Shown here: positions 24,734 through 33,369 of the stretch, piece after piece | Numbering within the stretch: position 1 is the first letter of the stretch | Layout of the letters: every line of letters starts with the position of its first letter | Assembly: GCF_004364775.1 (NCBI RefSeq) | Contig: NZ_SOAL01000012.1 | Location: 124,001-188,000 of the forward strand | DNA length: 64,000 bases | Origin: Comamonas sp. JUb58 | Lineage (GTDB): Bacteria; Pseudomonadota; Gammaproteobacteria; Burkholderiales; Burkholderiaceae_C | Direction: 5' to 3' | The notes under the pieces: model-generated | Seen by the model: only the letters and a program-made list of their open reading frames with translations | The model's database searches: none | Told to the model about the DNA's origin: nothing | Position numbers and translations under genes: made by a program

Positions 24734-25462
24734 ATGACAATGCAAAACAACAAGAAACTGCCTGAACGCGTGCTACCCAATGAAATCGCTGCCAACATCG
24801 GCGGCCTGATCCAGCGTGGCGAACTGAACCCGGGAGACCGCTTGCCCAGCGAACGTGAGTTGTGCGAGCGGTTCGATGTCAGCCGCAGCGTGGTGCGCGA
24901 AGCGCTGTCCCAGCTCAAATCCGACGGCCTGATTGAGGCCATTCGCGGCAGCGGCGCCTATGTGCTGGAAAAAGACCAGCGCCAGTCCTTTCGCATGCAG
25001 GATGTAGCCATTGGCGAGCGCGACAGCCTGGCCTTGGTGATGGAGTTGGTGGAAACCGTGGAAGTAGCCGCCACCCGTTTGGCTGCCCTGCGTCGAACGG
25101 ACCATGACCTGAAGATGATTCGCCGCGCCTTGATTGGCATGGAGTACGAAATTGCCAATGACCGGCTGGGGGATGAGCAGGATTTTCAGTTTCACCAAGC
25201 CATCGTCGAGGCCACCCACAACCCCCACTTTGTGGCGCTGAGCAGTCACCTGGAGCTCAACGCACGCCGAGTGATTCGACAAGCCAGAACCAGCACCAAG
25301 GCGCAGAACATGAGCTTGGTAGAAGCGGTGCAAGAAGAGCACCAGGCCATTTTTAATGCCATCCGGGATGGCGACGCGGATAGGGCTGCACTGAGTGCCA
25401 AGACGCATTTACTGAATGCCTCATTGCGCCTCGAGAAGTACCTGGGCCAAGAAAACAGCTAA
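24734..25462 (+). CDS. GntR-family transcriptional regulator, FCD (FadR) subfamily
   Basis: The 242-aa protein has a GntR winged helix (LPNEIAANIGGLI, then GDRLPSERELCERFDVSRSV and VREALSQLKSDGLI). A helical FCD domain follows from about residue 95, with FHQAIVEATHNPHFVALSSH, a His-containing metal/ligand region. It is divergent from the Liv / 2-oxoacid-dehydrogenase operon, and repeated GTCTGAC sites lie between them. It probably represses that operon until a pathway metabolite binds. Confidence 0.93.
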   Translation: MTMQNNKKLPERVLPNEIAANIGGLIQRGELNPGDRLPSERELCERFDVSRSVVREALSQLKSDGLIEAIRGSGAYVLEKDQRQSFRMQDVAIGERDSLALVMELVETVEVAATRLAALRRTDHDLKMIRRALIGMEYEIANDRLGDEQDFQFHQAIVEATHNPHFVALSSHLELNARRVIRQARTSTKAQNMSLVEAVQEEHQAIFNAIRDGDADRAALSAKTHLLNASLRLEKYLGQENS

Positions 25463-25610
25463 AGATCGCTGCTGAAGTTCGATCCTGGCGGGCGCCACCT
25501 ACCCTTGCGGCAAAACCCAGCCTCACCAATCGGATGCATTGCCGCAGATAGGACAGCCGTCGCACCGTCAGGCAGGTCAGATCGGCACATGCCAATACGC
25601 TATCGGACGC

Positions 25611-25636
25611 AAAAAAGCCCCTTGCGGGGCTTTTCA
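25611..25636 (-). terminator. Rho-independent terminator
   Basis: AAAAGCCCC-gcaa-GGGGCTTTTTT read on the minus strand, 24 nt past the stop of the PRC-barrel gene. The A-run on the other side lets it also serve the converging GntR gene. Confidence 0.85.
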
Positions 25637-25659
25637 AGACATCTGCCTCGGGGCAGCTA

Positions 25660-26067
25660 TCACTTCTTGGCGTACTCAAACTTGGGCAGCGCCTTGAGCG
25701 CATCCTTGGTCGCGCCGGGCAAGGTGATCTTGTCATTTTGCACGCGGAACTGGCCCACGGGGATGGCGACATCATGCTTGCCAACGCCCAGGAAGCCACC
25801 GGCACCGATGATGGCGTAAGAGACAGCCTTGTCAGGTGCGACGATCACGTCGTCGATCTTGCCGACAGACTTGCCTTCTTCGTTGTAGACGTTCTTGCCG
25901 AGAACCGACTTCTTCAGGCTCCAACCGGTGGCAACCGCCTGGATTTCGGTTTGCTCCACACCCAGCTTGACGCCGCCTGCGACTGGCACTTGCGTCTGCG
26001 CAAAGGCGGAGCCCGCAGCCATCGTGATGGCAAAAGCGCCGAGCATCAATATCGATTTGGATTTCAT
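25660..26067 (-). CDS. PRC-barrel domain protein, exported
   Basis: The 135-aa protein has a signal peptide (MKSKSILMLGAFAITMAAG, cleavage near AFA-Q). A PRC-barrel domain follows from about residue 45: KSVLGKNVYNEEGKSVGKID, DDVIVAPDKAVSYAIIG and HDVAIPVGQFRV. The barrel is a small ligand- or RNA-binding fold often found in envelope stress proteins; the role here is unknown. The ATG at 26067 is chosen because AAGGAG precedes it by 6 nt. It follows the CsbD-like gene by 14 nt, so the two probably form a stress-inducible pair. Confidence 0.88.
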   Translation of the reverse strand: MKSKSILMLGAFAITMAAGSAFAQTQVPVAGGVKLGVEQTEIQAVATGWSLKKSVLGKNVYNEEGKSVGKIDDVIVAPDKAVSYAIIGAGGFLGVGKHDVAIPVGQFRVQNDKITLPGATKDALKALPKFEYAKK

Positions 26068-26081
26068 CGTCAACTCCTTCT

Positions 26082-26261
26082 TCACTTGGCGGCGTCTTTG
26101 ACCGCTTCTTGCACATTGCCCGCTGCCTTTTGGGTCTTGCCTTCGACCTGCTTGGCAATGCCCTTGGCCTGCTGCTCAGGGCTGTTCACGGCCTCGCCGA
26201 CCTTTTGCTGGACCTTGCCAGCAGCATCTTTCACGGCGCCTGCGACTTGATTCTTGTTCAT
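26082..26261 (-). CDS. CsbD-like small stress protein
   Basis: This 59-aa hydrophilic protein, MNKNQVAGAVKDAAGKVQ followed by GKTQKAAGNVQEAVKDAAK, matches the CsbD family of small Ala/Lys/Gln-rich proteins induced by general stress in many bacteria. No transmembrane segment is present. AAGGA lies 7 nt upstream of the ATG. The molecular function of CsbD proteins is not known. Confidence 0.85.
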   Translation of the reverse strand: MNKNQVAGAVKDAAGKVQQKVGEAVNSPEQQAKGIAKQVEGKTQKAAGNVQEAVKDAAK

Positions 26262-26821
26262 GCTTTTTCCTTCAGTGATGTTGCAAAGCAACGTTGGGAT
26301 GGCTCAACGATATCGCGCAACGGGATGGAAAAAGTTAGGTGCACAACCTGTCAGATAGTGGGGATAGGCTTACAGCCTTTTCTAGCGTCGCTGGGGCTGC
26401 GGGGGCACTCAGAAGAACTTCCGGAAGACGCTGCCTGGGCCTGATCCCGAACAGCTGTGCGCTGCCGCATGTGCCGCATGCACTTCCAGTCGTGGGCCAC
26501 CGTTAGACAGATGGTTCGCTGGGGAGTAGCAACATCCTTCAACGCATTGCGGGCCGGCGCCAGCCGGCATGCCCCGCGATCAGCGAAGGCTGCCGAGCAA
26601 ATTAGTTGGGATTGACACAAATCCGGCACACATCATCGGTAGTAACCCCTGCAATCGCCCACCCATCTTTTAGATTCTTTGTCTTTATTTGGTTTTTTTC
26701 ATAGTTTTTGCGGATTGCACGAGCCTATGACAATGATTGTCAATGTTTATCAATTATGAACAAATAATAGATGCATAATCCATTCAGACTTTTCAATAGC
26801 CAGTTCCTTTAGGGGCTCACC
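26262..26821. other. 560-nt intergenic region between CsbD and FHA genes
   Basis: No convincing gene is seen. The left part should hold the promoter of the csbD-like gene. There is a CTTCCGGAAG palindrome at 26418-26427 and a GC-rich hairpin (GCCGGC-gcca-GCCGGC) at 26553-26568. The last 150 nt become strongly AT-rich and hold the palindrome at 26729, which fits the promoter of the FHA gene. Confidence 0.5.
26729..26743. promoter_or_regulatory. TGACAAT-g-ATTGTCA palindrome
   Basis: A perfect 7-1-7 inverted repeat in AT-rich DNA, 79 nt upstream of the FHA gene. It faintly resembles a Fur box (AATGATtgtCA), but the match is partial and the neighbouring genes are not iron-related. A dimeric regulator site is the safe reading. 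Confidence 0.4.
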
Positions 26822-27142
26822 ATGTTGCCGGAAATCCTTGTTCGCTCTGATCTGCAATCTCCTCCCCGCGCCATCCAACTGGAGCGCGGTTGCACGGCCA
26901 TTGGCCGAGGTCCGAGCAGCGGTCTTTTTCTGCGCGACCCCAGCATCAGCCGCGACCACGGCGCCTTCAGCTACTACATCGGCCTCTTGATGGTGGAGGA
27001 CCACGACAGCACCAATGGCATCTTTGTCAATGGCCGCCGGGTCAAGCGCCAAGTGCTGTACGCGGGTGACCAGGTATCGGTTGGCAACTTCGAGATCGTC
27101 GTGAAGTCGGGCTCCGTGCCCAGCCTGGAAACACAAGACTGA
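26822..27142 (+). CDS. FHA-domain protein
   Basis: The 106-aa protein is essentially a single forkhead-associated domain: GCTAIGRGPSSGLFLRDPSI, SRDHGAFSYY and DHDSTNGIFVNGRRVK carry the Gly-Arg, Ser-Arg-His-like and Asn-Gly residues that bind phosphothreonine. It has no signal peptide or second domain. Partners are unknown, and no Ser/Thr kinase or secretion genes are adjacent. AGGGG lies 6 nt upstream of the ATG. Confidence 0.88.
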   Translation: MLPEILVRSDLQSPPRAIQLERGCTAIGRGPSSGLFLRDPSISRDHGAFSYYIGLLMVEDHDSTNGIFVNGRRVKRQVLYAGDQVSVGNFEIVVKSGSVPSLETQD

Positions 27143-27159
27143 TCGCCGGCCACTCAACG

Positions 27160-27186
27160 AAAAAAGTCCGCAATTGCGGACTTTTT
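27160..27186. terminator. Bidirectional rho-independent terminator
   Basis: AAAAAAGTCCGC-aatt-GCGGACTTTTT between the converging FHA and alcohol-dehydrogenase genes. Confidence 0.9.
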
Positions 27187-27238
27187 GCATGCTGGCTGGC
27201 GGCTTAGATGCTGCCAGCGCGATTCAGCGGCTAAGGGC

Positions 27239-28312
27239 TCAGGCCACCGCTTCCTCGTTGGGCGTTAGCATCAGGCGGCCCACGGCCTTGCCCTGCTCCA
27301 GCGCCACCAGCGCGGAGAAGGCCTTGCTGAAATGCATGCAAGTGGTTGGTACCGGGTTCAGCTTTTTGTCGCGCACCAGTGCGATCAGCTCGCGCAGGTC
27401 ACCCAAATTGCCTACATAGGTGCCCTGGTAGGTGATGGCGCGGATCGCATGCGTGGGGGTTGGCAGGTCCACATGGCCGCCAAACAGGCCAATCTGCACC
27501 AGGTGACCGCCCTTGGTCAGCATGTCGATGCCTTGCTGCACCGTCTGGCTGGAGCCCACGCAGTCGATGATGGCCCAGACCGCGCCACCCGCAGCCTGCT
27601 TGACCTGGGCGATAAAGTCGGCGGACTTTGGATCGATGACCACATCCGCGCCAGCGCTCAGCGCGGCCGCATGCTTGCTGGCATCGGGCTCCACCACCAC
27701 CACGCCAGCACCACCCATGGCCTTCATCAGCAAGATAGCCATCAGGCCCAGGCCGCCAGCGCCAAACAGCACAATCTTTTCGTCCTTGAACACCTGGGGA
27801 TCAATCTTCTTGATCGCGCTGTAGGTGGTCAGGCCCGAGCAGGCATAGGGCGCGGCGCGCTCGGCAGGCATATCTCCAATGTCCACCAGGTAGTAGGCAT
27901 GGTTCACCAGCACATGGTCGGCGTAGCCGCCATTCTGGTACACGCCCATCGATTTGCCTGCCAGGCAGAGGTTCTCATCGCCGCGCTTGCAGACCTTGCA
28001 CTCGCCGCAGCCATGCCAGGGGAAGACCACATAGCGCTTGCCGATCTCGACGCCCTTGGCGTCCGGGCCCATGGCCACCACCTCACCGGCAATCTCGTGG
28101 CCCAAGGTCAGCGGCAGCTTCATGCCACGGTCGGCCATGGACAGCTTTTTGCCATTGCCCAGGTCGTACTCGCCGTGCCAGATATGCAGGTCCGAGTGGC
28201 ACACGCCGGCGGCCTCGATGCGCACCAGCACCTGGTCTCCGGTCGGTACGGGGGTTGGGCGCTCGCTGCGCACCAGGGGTTCACCAAAGCCTGTAACGTC
28301 ATAGCTGATCAT
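27239..28312 (-). CDS. Zinc-dependent alcohol dehydrogenase (medium-chain, MDR)
   Basis: The 357-aa enzyme has catalytic zinc ligands Cys and His in AGVCHSDLH and LGHEIAGEV. Four structural-zinc Cys are in CGECKVCKRGDENLC, and the NAD loop is FGAGGLGLMA. It should oxidise an alcohol to an aldehyde or reduce an aldehyde in the cytoplasm. The ATG at 28312 with AAGGAG 6 nt upstream is preferred over longer readings. It stands alone between two terminators, so it is probably its own transcription unit. The substrate is unknown. Confidence 0.93.
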   Translation of the reverse strand: MISYDVTGFGEPLVRSERPTPVPTGDQVLVRIEAAGVCHSDLHIWHGEYDLGNGKKLSMADRGMKLPLTLGHEIAGEVVAMGPDAKGVEIGKRYVVFPWHGCGECKVCKRGDENLCLAGKSMGVYQNGGYADHVLVNHAYYLVDIGDMPAERAAPYACSGLTTYSAIKKIDPQVFKDEKIVLFGAGGLGLMAILLMKAMGGAGVVVVEPDASKHAAALSAGADVVIDPKSADFIAQVKQAAGGAVWAIIDCVGSSQTVQQGIDMLTKGGHLVQIGLFGGHVDLPTPTHAIRAITYQGTYVGNLGDLRELIALVRDKKLNPVPTTCMHFSKAFSALVALEQGKAVGRLMLTPNEEAVA

Positions 28313-28486
28313 GCGATCTCCTTGTTGCTTGTTGCTTGTACTGAGCCGGGGCATGCTGCCCCCTTTCGATGCCTGACAGTTCAGCATATTAGTGCCGCTG
28401 TTTTTCTGCACAAGCTGGCTATCGCGCACACCAGTCGCATTGGCGATAAAGGCCCGGCGCGTTGTCCCCTGCGCCGCGCAGCCATG

Positions 28487-28511
28487 AAAAACGCCCCTCA
28501 AAGGGGCGTTT
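28487..28511 (-). terminator. Rho-independent terminator after dsbB
   Basis: AAACGCCCC-tttg-AGGGGCGTTTTT on the minus strand, 20 nt past the dsbB stop. Confidence 0.85.
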
Positions 28512-28530
28512 GCATGCAGATCGACGGGGC

Positions 28531-29028
28531 TTAGCGCTTGGCTTTGAACAAGGCCAGCAGCAGCACGATGCTGAAAGCGGCAAAGGCGAGGAAAGACCAG
28601 TTGGCAATCGACAGACCCAGGAAGGTCCAGTCGATGGCGGTGCAATCGCCCGAGCCGCGGAAAATCATGGGCAGCGAACGGCTGATCGGGTAGTTTTCGA
28701 TCATGCCGTAGAAGTCGCGGCCGCAGGTGGCGAACTCGGGTGGGTTCCATTGCAGCCAGCTTTGGCGGGCTGCGGTGAAGGCGCCAAAGGCCGAGAACAG
28801 CAGCGCCAGGCCGCCAAAGCTTTTCCACCAACCGGCCGTCGAGGGCTTGAGGCTGCCCAGCAGCGCCAGCACACCGACCGCAATCAGGCAGTAGCGCTGC
28901 ACGATGCACATCGGACAGGGCTCCAGCCCCACCACGTGCTGCAAATACATGCCAAAGGCCATCATGGCCGCGCAGGCCACAAAAATCAGCGCCAAAGTGC
29001 GGCGCGGTGCGTTCCAGATCCAGTTCAA
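28531..29028 (-). CDS. dsbB: Disulfide bond formation protein DsbB
   Basis: The 165-aa inner-membrane protein has four hydrophobic segments and two periplasmic Cys pairs: CPMC near residue 38, and CGRDFYGMIENYP up to SGDC in the second loop. DsbB reoxidises the thiol oxidase DsbA and passes electrons to quinone. The start appears to be TTG at 29028 with AAGGA 6 nt upstream. No in-frame ATG exists before the upstream TAA. An ATG five bases earlier opens only a two-codon frame (ATG ACT TGA) that overlaps the TTG. Confidence 0.94.
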   Translation of the reverse strand: MNWIWNAPRRTLALIFVACAAMMAFGMYLQHVVGLEPCPMCIVQRYCLIAVGVLALLGSLKPSTAGWWKSFGGLALLFSAFGAFTAARQSWLQWNPPEFATCGRDFYGMIENYPISRSLPMIFRGSGDCTAIDWTFLGLSIANWSFLAFAAFSIVLLLALFKAKR

Positions 29029-29083
29029 GTCATGTCCTTATGCTGCCAACCCCGCCATCTTACGCGTACAGACCTGCAGGGGC

Positions 29084-29126
29084 CCAAAACCAGAAAACCG
29101 GCCCCGCCCCAAAAGGGCAGAACCGG
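29084..29126 (-). terminator. Possible terminator after cysA
   Basis: On the minus strand, CCGG...GCCC-tttt-GGGC...CCGG forms an interrupted hairpin followed by TTTTCTGGTTTT, about 40 nt past the cysA stop. Confidence 0.45.
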
Positions 29127-29164
29127 ATCTCACAGCTTCAGGCACAGGCGCGAGCGTCAGGGCA

Positions 29165-30298
29165 CTAGATATTGGCTGCTTGATCGAGAAAAACTCGGGC
29201 TTGGCGCGGTGTCACCACCAGCGTCTCACCTTCCTTCAGGCCCATGGCTTTGAACTGTTGCGCAGAAATCTGCGCCTCAATGAGCTTGTCGCTGTCCGAA
29301 GCCTCGGCACCCTGGGCTTGGTGCCCGCCCACGGCAATAAGTTCCAGACGGGCGATGGGACCGACAACAATCGCACGGTCGAGCTGGGCCACGATGCCGC
29401 GCTGGCGGCCATCGGCATCCTTGTCCTGGCCGGGCGAATAGCGCTCCACATCCAGTTCATGGGGCCGCACATAGGCCAGTGCCTGGGCGTTGTTGGCCGA
29501 TGCCAGCTCGGGCGAATCGATCTGCACGCCGCCCTCCACCACGGTGTGGCCACCGGTGGCACGGCCACGGAACAGGTTCACATCGCCGAGGAAGCCATAG
29601 ACAAAGGGGCTGGCCGGGCTGTCCCAGACTTCCTGTGGCGTGCCGGCCTGCTCGATCTGGCCCTTGTTGATCACGACCACGCGGTCGGCCACTTCCAGCG
29701 CCTCTTCCTGGTCATGGGTCACAAAGATGCTGGTCACATGCAGCTCATCGTGCAGGCGGCGCAGCCAGCGGCGAAGTTCCTTGCGCACCTTGGCATCGAG
29801 CGCACCAAAGGGCTCGTCGAGCAGCAGCACCTTGGGCTCCACGGCCAGGGCGCGGGCCAGCGCAATACGTTGGCGCTGGCCACCCGACAGCTGCGAGGGG
29901 TAGCGGTCTGCGATCCAGTCCAGCTGCACCAGCTTGAGCAGGCTCATCACCTTCTCGCGGATCTGGGCTTCGCTGGGCCGCTCCTTGCGGGGCTTGATGC
30001 GCAGGCCAAAGGCCACGTTCTCGAACACCGTCATATGGCGGAACAGCGCGTAGTGCTGGAAAACAAAGCCCACATTGCGGTTGCGCACATGCACATCGGT
30101 GGTGTCTTCACCGCTGAACTGGATGGTGCCCTGGTCGGCAGACTCCAGGCCCGCGATGATGCGCAGCAAGGTGGTCTTGCCGCAGCCCGACGGGCCGAGC
30201 AGCGCGATAAGTTCACCGGATTTGATGTCCAGGTTGACGTTATTGAGCGCCTTAAAGCTGCCAAACGACTTGGAAATGTTTTGGATTTCAATGCTCAT
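29165..30298 (-). CDS. cysA: Sulfate/thiosulfate ABC transporter ATP-binding protein CysA
   Basis: The 377-aa ATPase has Walker [10 protein letters not shown], signature [16 protein letters not shown], Walker [16 protein letters not shown], the switch His in FVTHDQEEA, and a C-terminal regulatory (TOBE-like) domain with [13 protein letters not shown]. It is the last gene of sbp-cysT-cysW-cysA, 23 nt after cysW, and energises sulfate import for cysteine synthesis. Confidence 0.96.
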   Translation of the reverse strand: MSIEIQNISKSFGSFKALNNVNLDIKSGELIALLGPSGCGKTTLLRIIAGLESADQGTIQFSGEDTTDVHVRNRNVGFVFQHYALFRHMTVFENVAFGLRIKPRKERPSEAQIREKVMSLLKLVQLDWIADRYPSQLSGGQRQRIALARALAVEPKVLLLDEPFGALDAKVRKELRRWLRRLHDELHVTSIFVTHDQEEALEVADRVVVINKGQIEQAGTPQEVWDSPASPFVYGFLGDVNLFRGRATGGHTVVEGGVQIDSPELASANNAQALAYVRPHELDVERYSPGQDKDADGRQRGIVAQLDRAIVVGPIARLELIAVGGHQAQGAEASDSDKLIEAQISAQQFKAMGLKEGETLVVTPRQARVFLDQAANI

Positions 30299-30321
30299 AT
30301 CCGACCTCGAAAATACCGTGT

Positions 30322-31296
30322 TTATGCCGTGGCCGCGCTGTCATCACGCGGACGCTCTGGCGGCAGGCTGGCCGCCTCTTTGTGCTCTTTCTCGGCGCGC
30401 CATTCGGCGATCGACTTGAGCACCAGGGTGACCAGCGCCAGCAAGGCCAGCAAGGACGCCACCGCAAAGGCTGCAGAAGACTGAAAGTCGGCATACAGAA
30501 TCTCGACATGCAGCGGAATGGTATTGGTCTGGCCGCGAATGCTGCCCGAGACCACCGACACAGCACCAAACTCGCCCATGGCCCGCGCATTGCACAGGAT
30601 GACGCCGTACAGCAGGCCCCATTTGATATTGGGCAGGGTCACACGCCAGAAAGTCTGCCAACCCGAGGCACCCAGCACAATGGCCGCTTGCTCTTCGTCA
30701 TTGCCCTGTGCCTGCATCAGCGGAATCAGCTCGCGGGCAATGAAGGGGAAGGTCACGAACACAGTGGCCAGCACAATGCCCGGCACCGCAAAAATCACCT
30801 TCAGGTTATGGTCCTCCAGCCAGGCGCCGAACCAGCCATTGGCGCCAAACAGCAGCACATAGGTCAGGCCCGCCACAACGGGAGACACCGAGAACGGCAG
30901 ATCCACCAGCGATGTCAGCAGGGCCTTGCCCTTGAATTCGAACTTGGCAATCGCCCAGGCGGCTGCCACACCAAACACCAGGTTCAGCGGCACGGCAATC
31001 AGCGCGGTGATCAAGGTCAGCTTGATGGCCGACCAGGCATCGGGCTCGGTCAGCGCGGCCACATAGGTGTCCCAGCCCTTGCGCAGCGCTTCGACGAAGA
31101 CTGCAACCAGCGGCAGCAGCAGAAACAGCAGCATGAAGGTCAGCGCAATACCGGTCAGGGTCCAGCGCACCCAGCGCGGCTCCGTCACGGTGCTCTGCAC
31201 TTCGGGTTCATGGCGGGCCACATACTGGTAGCGCGCGATCACCGTGCCCAGCACCACCACCACGATGGCAATCAATACAAGATACATGGTTGGCAT
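30322..31296 (-). CDS. cysW: Sulfate ABC transporter permease CysW
   Basis: This 324-aa membrane protein has about six to seven hydrophobic helices and the ATPase-coupling EAA-like loop [38 protein letters not shown] is typical of CysW. The first ~35 residues form an extra hydrophobic segment and polar stretch before the usual CysW start, and the C-terminus has an acidic/basic tail. It begins 3 nt after cysT. Confidence 0.95.
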   Translation of the reverse strand: MPTMYLVLIAIVVVVLGTVIARYQYVARHEPEVQSTVTEPRWVRWTLTGIALTFMLLFLLLPLVAVFVEALRKGWDTYVAALTEPDAWSAIKLTLITALIAVPLNLVFGVAAAWAIAKFEFKGKALLTSLVDLPFSVSPVVAGLTYVLLFGANGWFGAWLEDHNLKVIFAVPGIVLATVFVTFPFIARELIPLMQAQGNDEEQAAIVLGASGWQTFWRVTLPNIKWGLLYGVILCNARAMGEFGAVSVVSGSIRGQTNTIPLHVEILYADFQSSAAFAVASLLALLALVTLVLKSIAEWRAEKEHKEAASLPPERPRDDSAATA

Positions 31297-31299
31297 GGC

Positions 31300-32172
31300 T
31301 TAAATCCCTGCACGCTTGCGCTGCCAGCTTTGCAGGCCGTTGATGAGAAGCAGCAGCACGAAAGAGATCACCAGCATCACCATCGCAATGGCGGTGGCAC
31401 CGGCATAGTCATGGAGCTCCAGCTTGGCCATGATGACGAAAGGCGTGATCTGCGACTCCATCGGGATGTTGTTGGAGACGAAGATGACCGAGCCATACTC
31501 GCCCACCGCGCGGGCAAAGGCCATCGCAAAGCCGGTCAGCAATGCGGGGCCGATCGCAGGCAGGATCACTTTGTAGAAAGTCTGCCAGCGCGAGGCACCC
31601 AGGCTGCCGGCCGCCTCTTCCAGCTCTTTCTCAAAGTCTTCCAGCACCGGCTGCACCGTGCGCACCACAAAGGGCAGCCCGATAAAGATCAGCGCGAACA
31701 CGATACCCACGCGGTTGAACACCAGCTGGATACCCAGCGGCGCAAAGTACTGGCCGACCCAGCCGTTGTCCGCCAGCAAGGCGGTCAGCGAGATGCCGGC
31801 AACGGCGGTAGGCAAGGCAAAAGGCAGATCGACCAGCGCATCCACCAGCTTCTTGCCCGGAAACTTGTAACGCACCAGCACCCAAGCGATCAGCATGCCA
31901 AACACCAGGTTCACCAAGGCGGCGATCAGCGAGGCACCGAAGGTGACCTTGTAAGCAGCGACGGCAATGGGGGCGGAAATCGTTGTCCAGAACTGGTCCC
32001 AGGTCAGCTCGAAAGTCTTGAACAACAGGGTGGCCAGCGGGATCAGCACGATGATGCTGAGATAGAAAATGGTGTAGCCCAGGGTGAGCCCAAAGCCTGG
32101 CAGTACCCGTTTGGCACTACGGCGTTTGGCACTGGGCACGGCGTTGGCCGGGGCAGTGATGGCAGCTGACAT
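31300..32172 (-). CDS. cysT: Sulfate ABC transporter permease CysT (CysU)
   Basis: The 290-aa permease has LPGFGLTLGYTIFYLSIIVL, LVDLPFALPTAVAGI, the coupling loop EEAAGSLGASRWQTF, and AFARAVGEYGSVIFVSNN. It forms the channel with CysW. A hairpin lies upstream, between sbp and cysT. Confidence 0.96.
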   Translation of the reverse strand: MSAAITAPANAVPSAKRRSAKRVLPGFGLTLGYTIFYLSIIVLIPLATLLFKTFELTWDQFWTTISAPIAVAAYKVTFGASLIAALVNLVFGMLIAWVLVRYKFPGKKLVDALVDLPFALPTAVAGISLTALLADNGWVGQYFAPLGIQLVFNRVGIVFALIFIGLPFVVRTVQPVLEDFEKELEEAAGSLGASRWQTFYKVILPAIGPALLTGFAMAFARAVGEYGSVIFVSNNIPMESQITPFVIMAKLELHDYAGATAIAMVMLVISFVLLLLINGLQSWQRKRAGI

Positions 32173-32210
32173 GGATTCCGATCGGCAAAAATCTACAGGA
32201 AATGCGCAGA

Positions 32211-32233
32211 CAGCGCCCGGCTGGCGGGCGCTG
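32211..32233 (-). other. Intercistronic hairpin between sbp and cysT
   Basis: A perfect 9-bp stem, CAGCGCCCG / CGGGCGCTG, with a 5-nt loop and no T-run immediately after it. It fits differential expression of the abundant binding protein over the permease. Confidence 0.55.
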
Positions 32234-32244
32234 CTATGGACTCA

Positions 32245-33249
32245 TCACTTCTTGGGTTCGGTGAACAGCTTGTCGAAATAGCCGCCGTCGCTGAAATGGG
32301 TCTTCTGCGCTTCACCCAGGCTGCCAAAGTACTTGCCAACGGTGAACTGCTTGATTGGCTTGAACACATCGGCGTGCTTCTTCAGCACCGCTTCGCTGCG
32401 GGGGCGGATCGCATGGTTGGCAGCGATTTCCTGGCCTTCATCGGAATAGAGGTAATCCAGGTAGGCCTTGGCCAGTTCGGCCGTGCCCTTTTTCTCGACC
32501 GTGCGTTCCACCACGGCCACGGGGTTTTCAGCGGTGATGCTCACCGATGGGTACACCGGGTCTACCTTGCCCTTGCCGAACTCGCGGTCGATCGACACGA
32601 CTTCGGATTCAAAAGTGATCAGCACATCGCCCACATTGCGTTGCAGGAAGGCCGCCGTTGCATCGCGACCACCCTTGGCCAGCACAGGCACGTTCTTGTA
32701 GAGCTTGCTGATGTAGGCCTGGGCATCGGCATCCGAGCCACCCTTTTCACGGGCCTGGCCCCAGGCGGCCAGATAGGCGTAGCGGCCGTTGCCACCCAGC
32801 TTGGGGTTCACCACCACCACCTGCACACCGGGCTTGATCAGGTCATCCCAGTCCTTGATGCCCTTGGGGTTGCCATTGCGCACCAGAAACAGCATGGTCG
32901 AGGTGGTGGGCGATGCATCGTTGGGAAACTTCTTGGCCCAGTCCTTGGCCACTACGCCCTTTTCGGCGAGGAACTCCACATCGGTGGTGGTGTTGAAGGT
33001 CACCACATCGGCGGCCAGGCCTTCGGACACGGCACGCGCCTGGGCGCTGGAGCCGCCATGCGACTGGTCGACCTTGATGTCAACGCCCTTGGTCTTCTTG
33101 TAGTGGGCGATAAAGGCCGTGTTGTAGTCCTTGTAGAACTCACGGGCGACGTCATACGAGACATTGAGCAGCTGGTTTTGTGCCAGCACCGAGCCACTGG
33201 CCACCACCGCTGCGGCAACCACCAAAGATTTCAATCCACCCAGTTTCAT
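32245..33249 (-). CDS. sbp: Periplasmic sulfate-binding protein
   Basis: The 334-aa protein has a signal peptide (cleavage near VLA-Q, residue 24), then LLNVSYDVAREFYKDYNTAF, DQSHGGSSAQARAV and FLVRNGNPKGIKDWDDL. These segments contact sulfate in Sbp/CysP proteins. It starts the sulfate operon. Upstream is 120 nt of AT-rich DNA suited to CysB-dependent control. Thiosulfate binding (CysP) cannot be excluded from sequence alone. Confidence 0.95.
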   Translation of the reverse strand: MKLGGLKSLVVAAAVVASGSVLAQNQLLNVSYDVAREFYKDYNTAFIAHYKKTKGVDIKVDQSHGGSSAQARAVSEGLAADVVTFNTTTDVEFLAEKGVVAKDWAKKFPNDASPTTSTMLFLVRNGNPKGIKDWDDLIKPGVQVVVVNPKLGGNGRYAYLAAWGQAREKGGSDADAQAYISKLYKNVPVLAKGGRDATAAFLQRNVGDVLITFESEVVSIDREFGKGKVDPVYPSVSITAENPVAVVERTVEKKGTAELAKAYLDYLYSDEGQEIAANHAIRPRSEAVLKKHADVFKPIKQFTVGKYFGSLGEAQKTHFSDGGYFDKLFTEPKK

Positions 33250-33369
33250 GTTCTGCTACCCGTTTGTATGAAGTGATGTAGCAAATTGTGGACTTTTGTA
33301 CTTAAAACTCAAACGAATATATTTTTGTTAATTTATGGGTTTTGAGAATAAAGGAAAGCCAGCGCGGTA
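33250..33369 (-). promoter_or_regulatory. AT-rich promoter region of the sulfate operon
   Basis: Unlike the GC-rich surroundings, this gap is AT-rich. On the minus strand a weak TTGAGT - 17 nt - ACAATT pair could be a promoter. CysB-type activators need AT-rich upstream DNA, so sulfur-limitation control is likely, but no defined CysB box was recognised. Confidence 0.35.

Noticed and set aside
26351..26629. A 92-codon minus-strand frame in the csbD-FHA gap
   Set aside because: No ribosome site, no recognisable motif and no support from context.
26729..26743. Fur box
   Set aside because: Only part of the 19-bp consensus matches, and no iron-related gene adjoins it.
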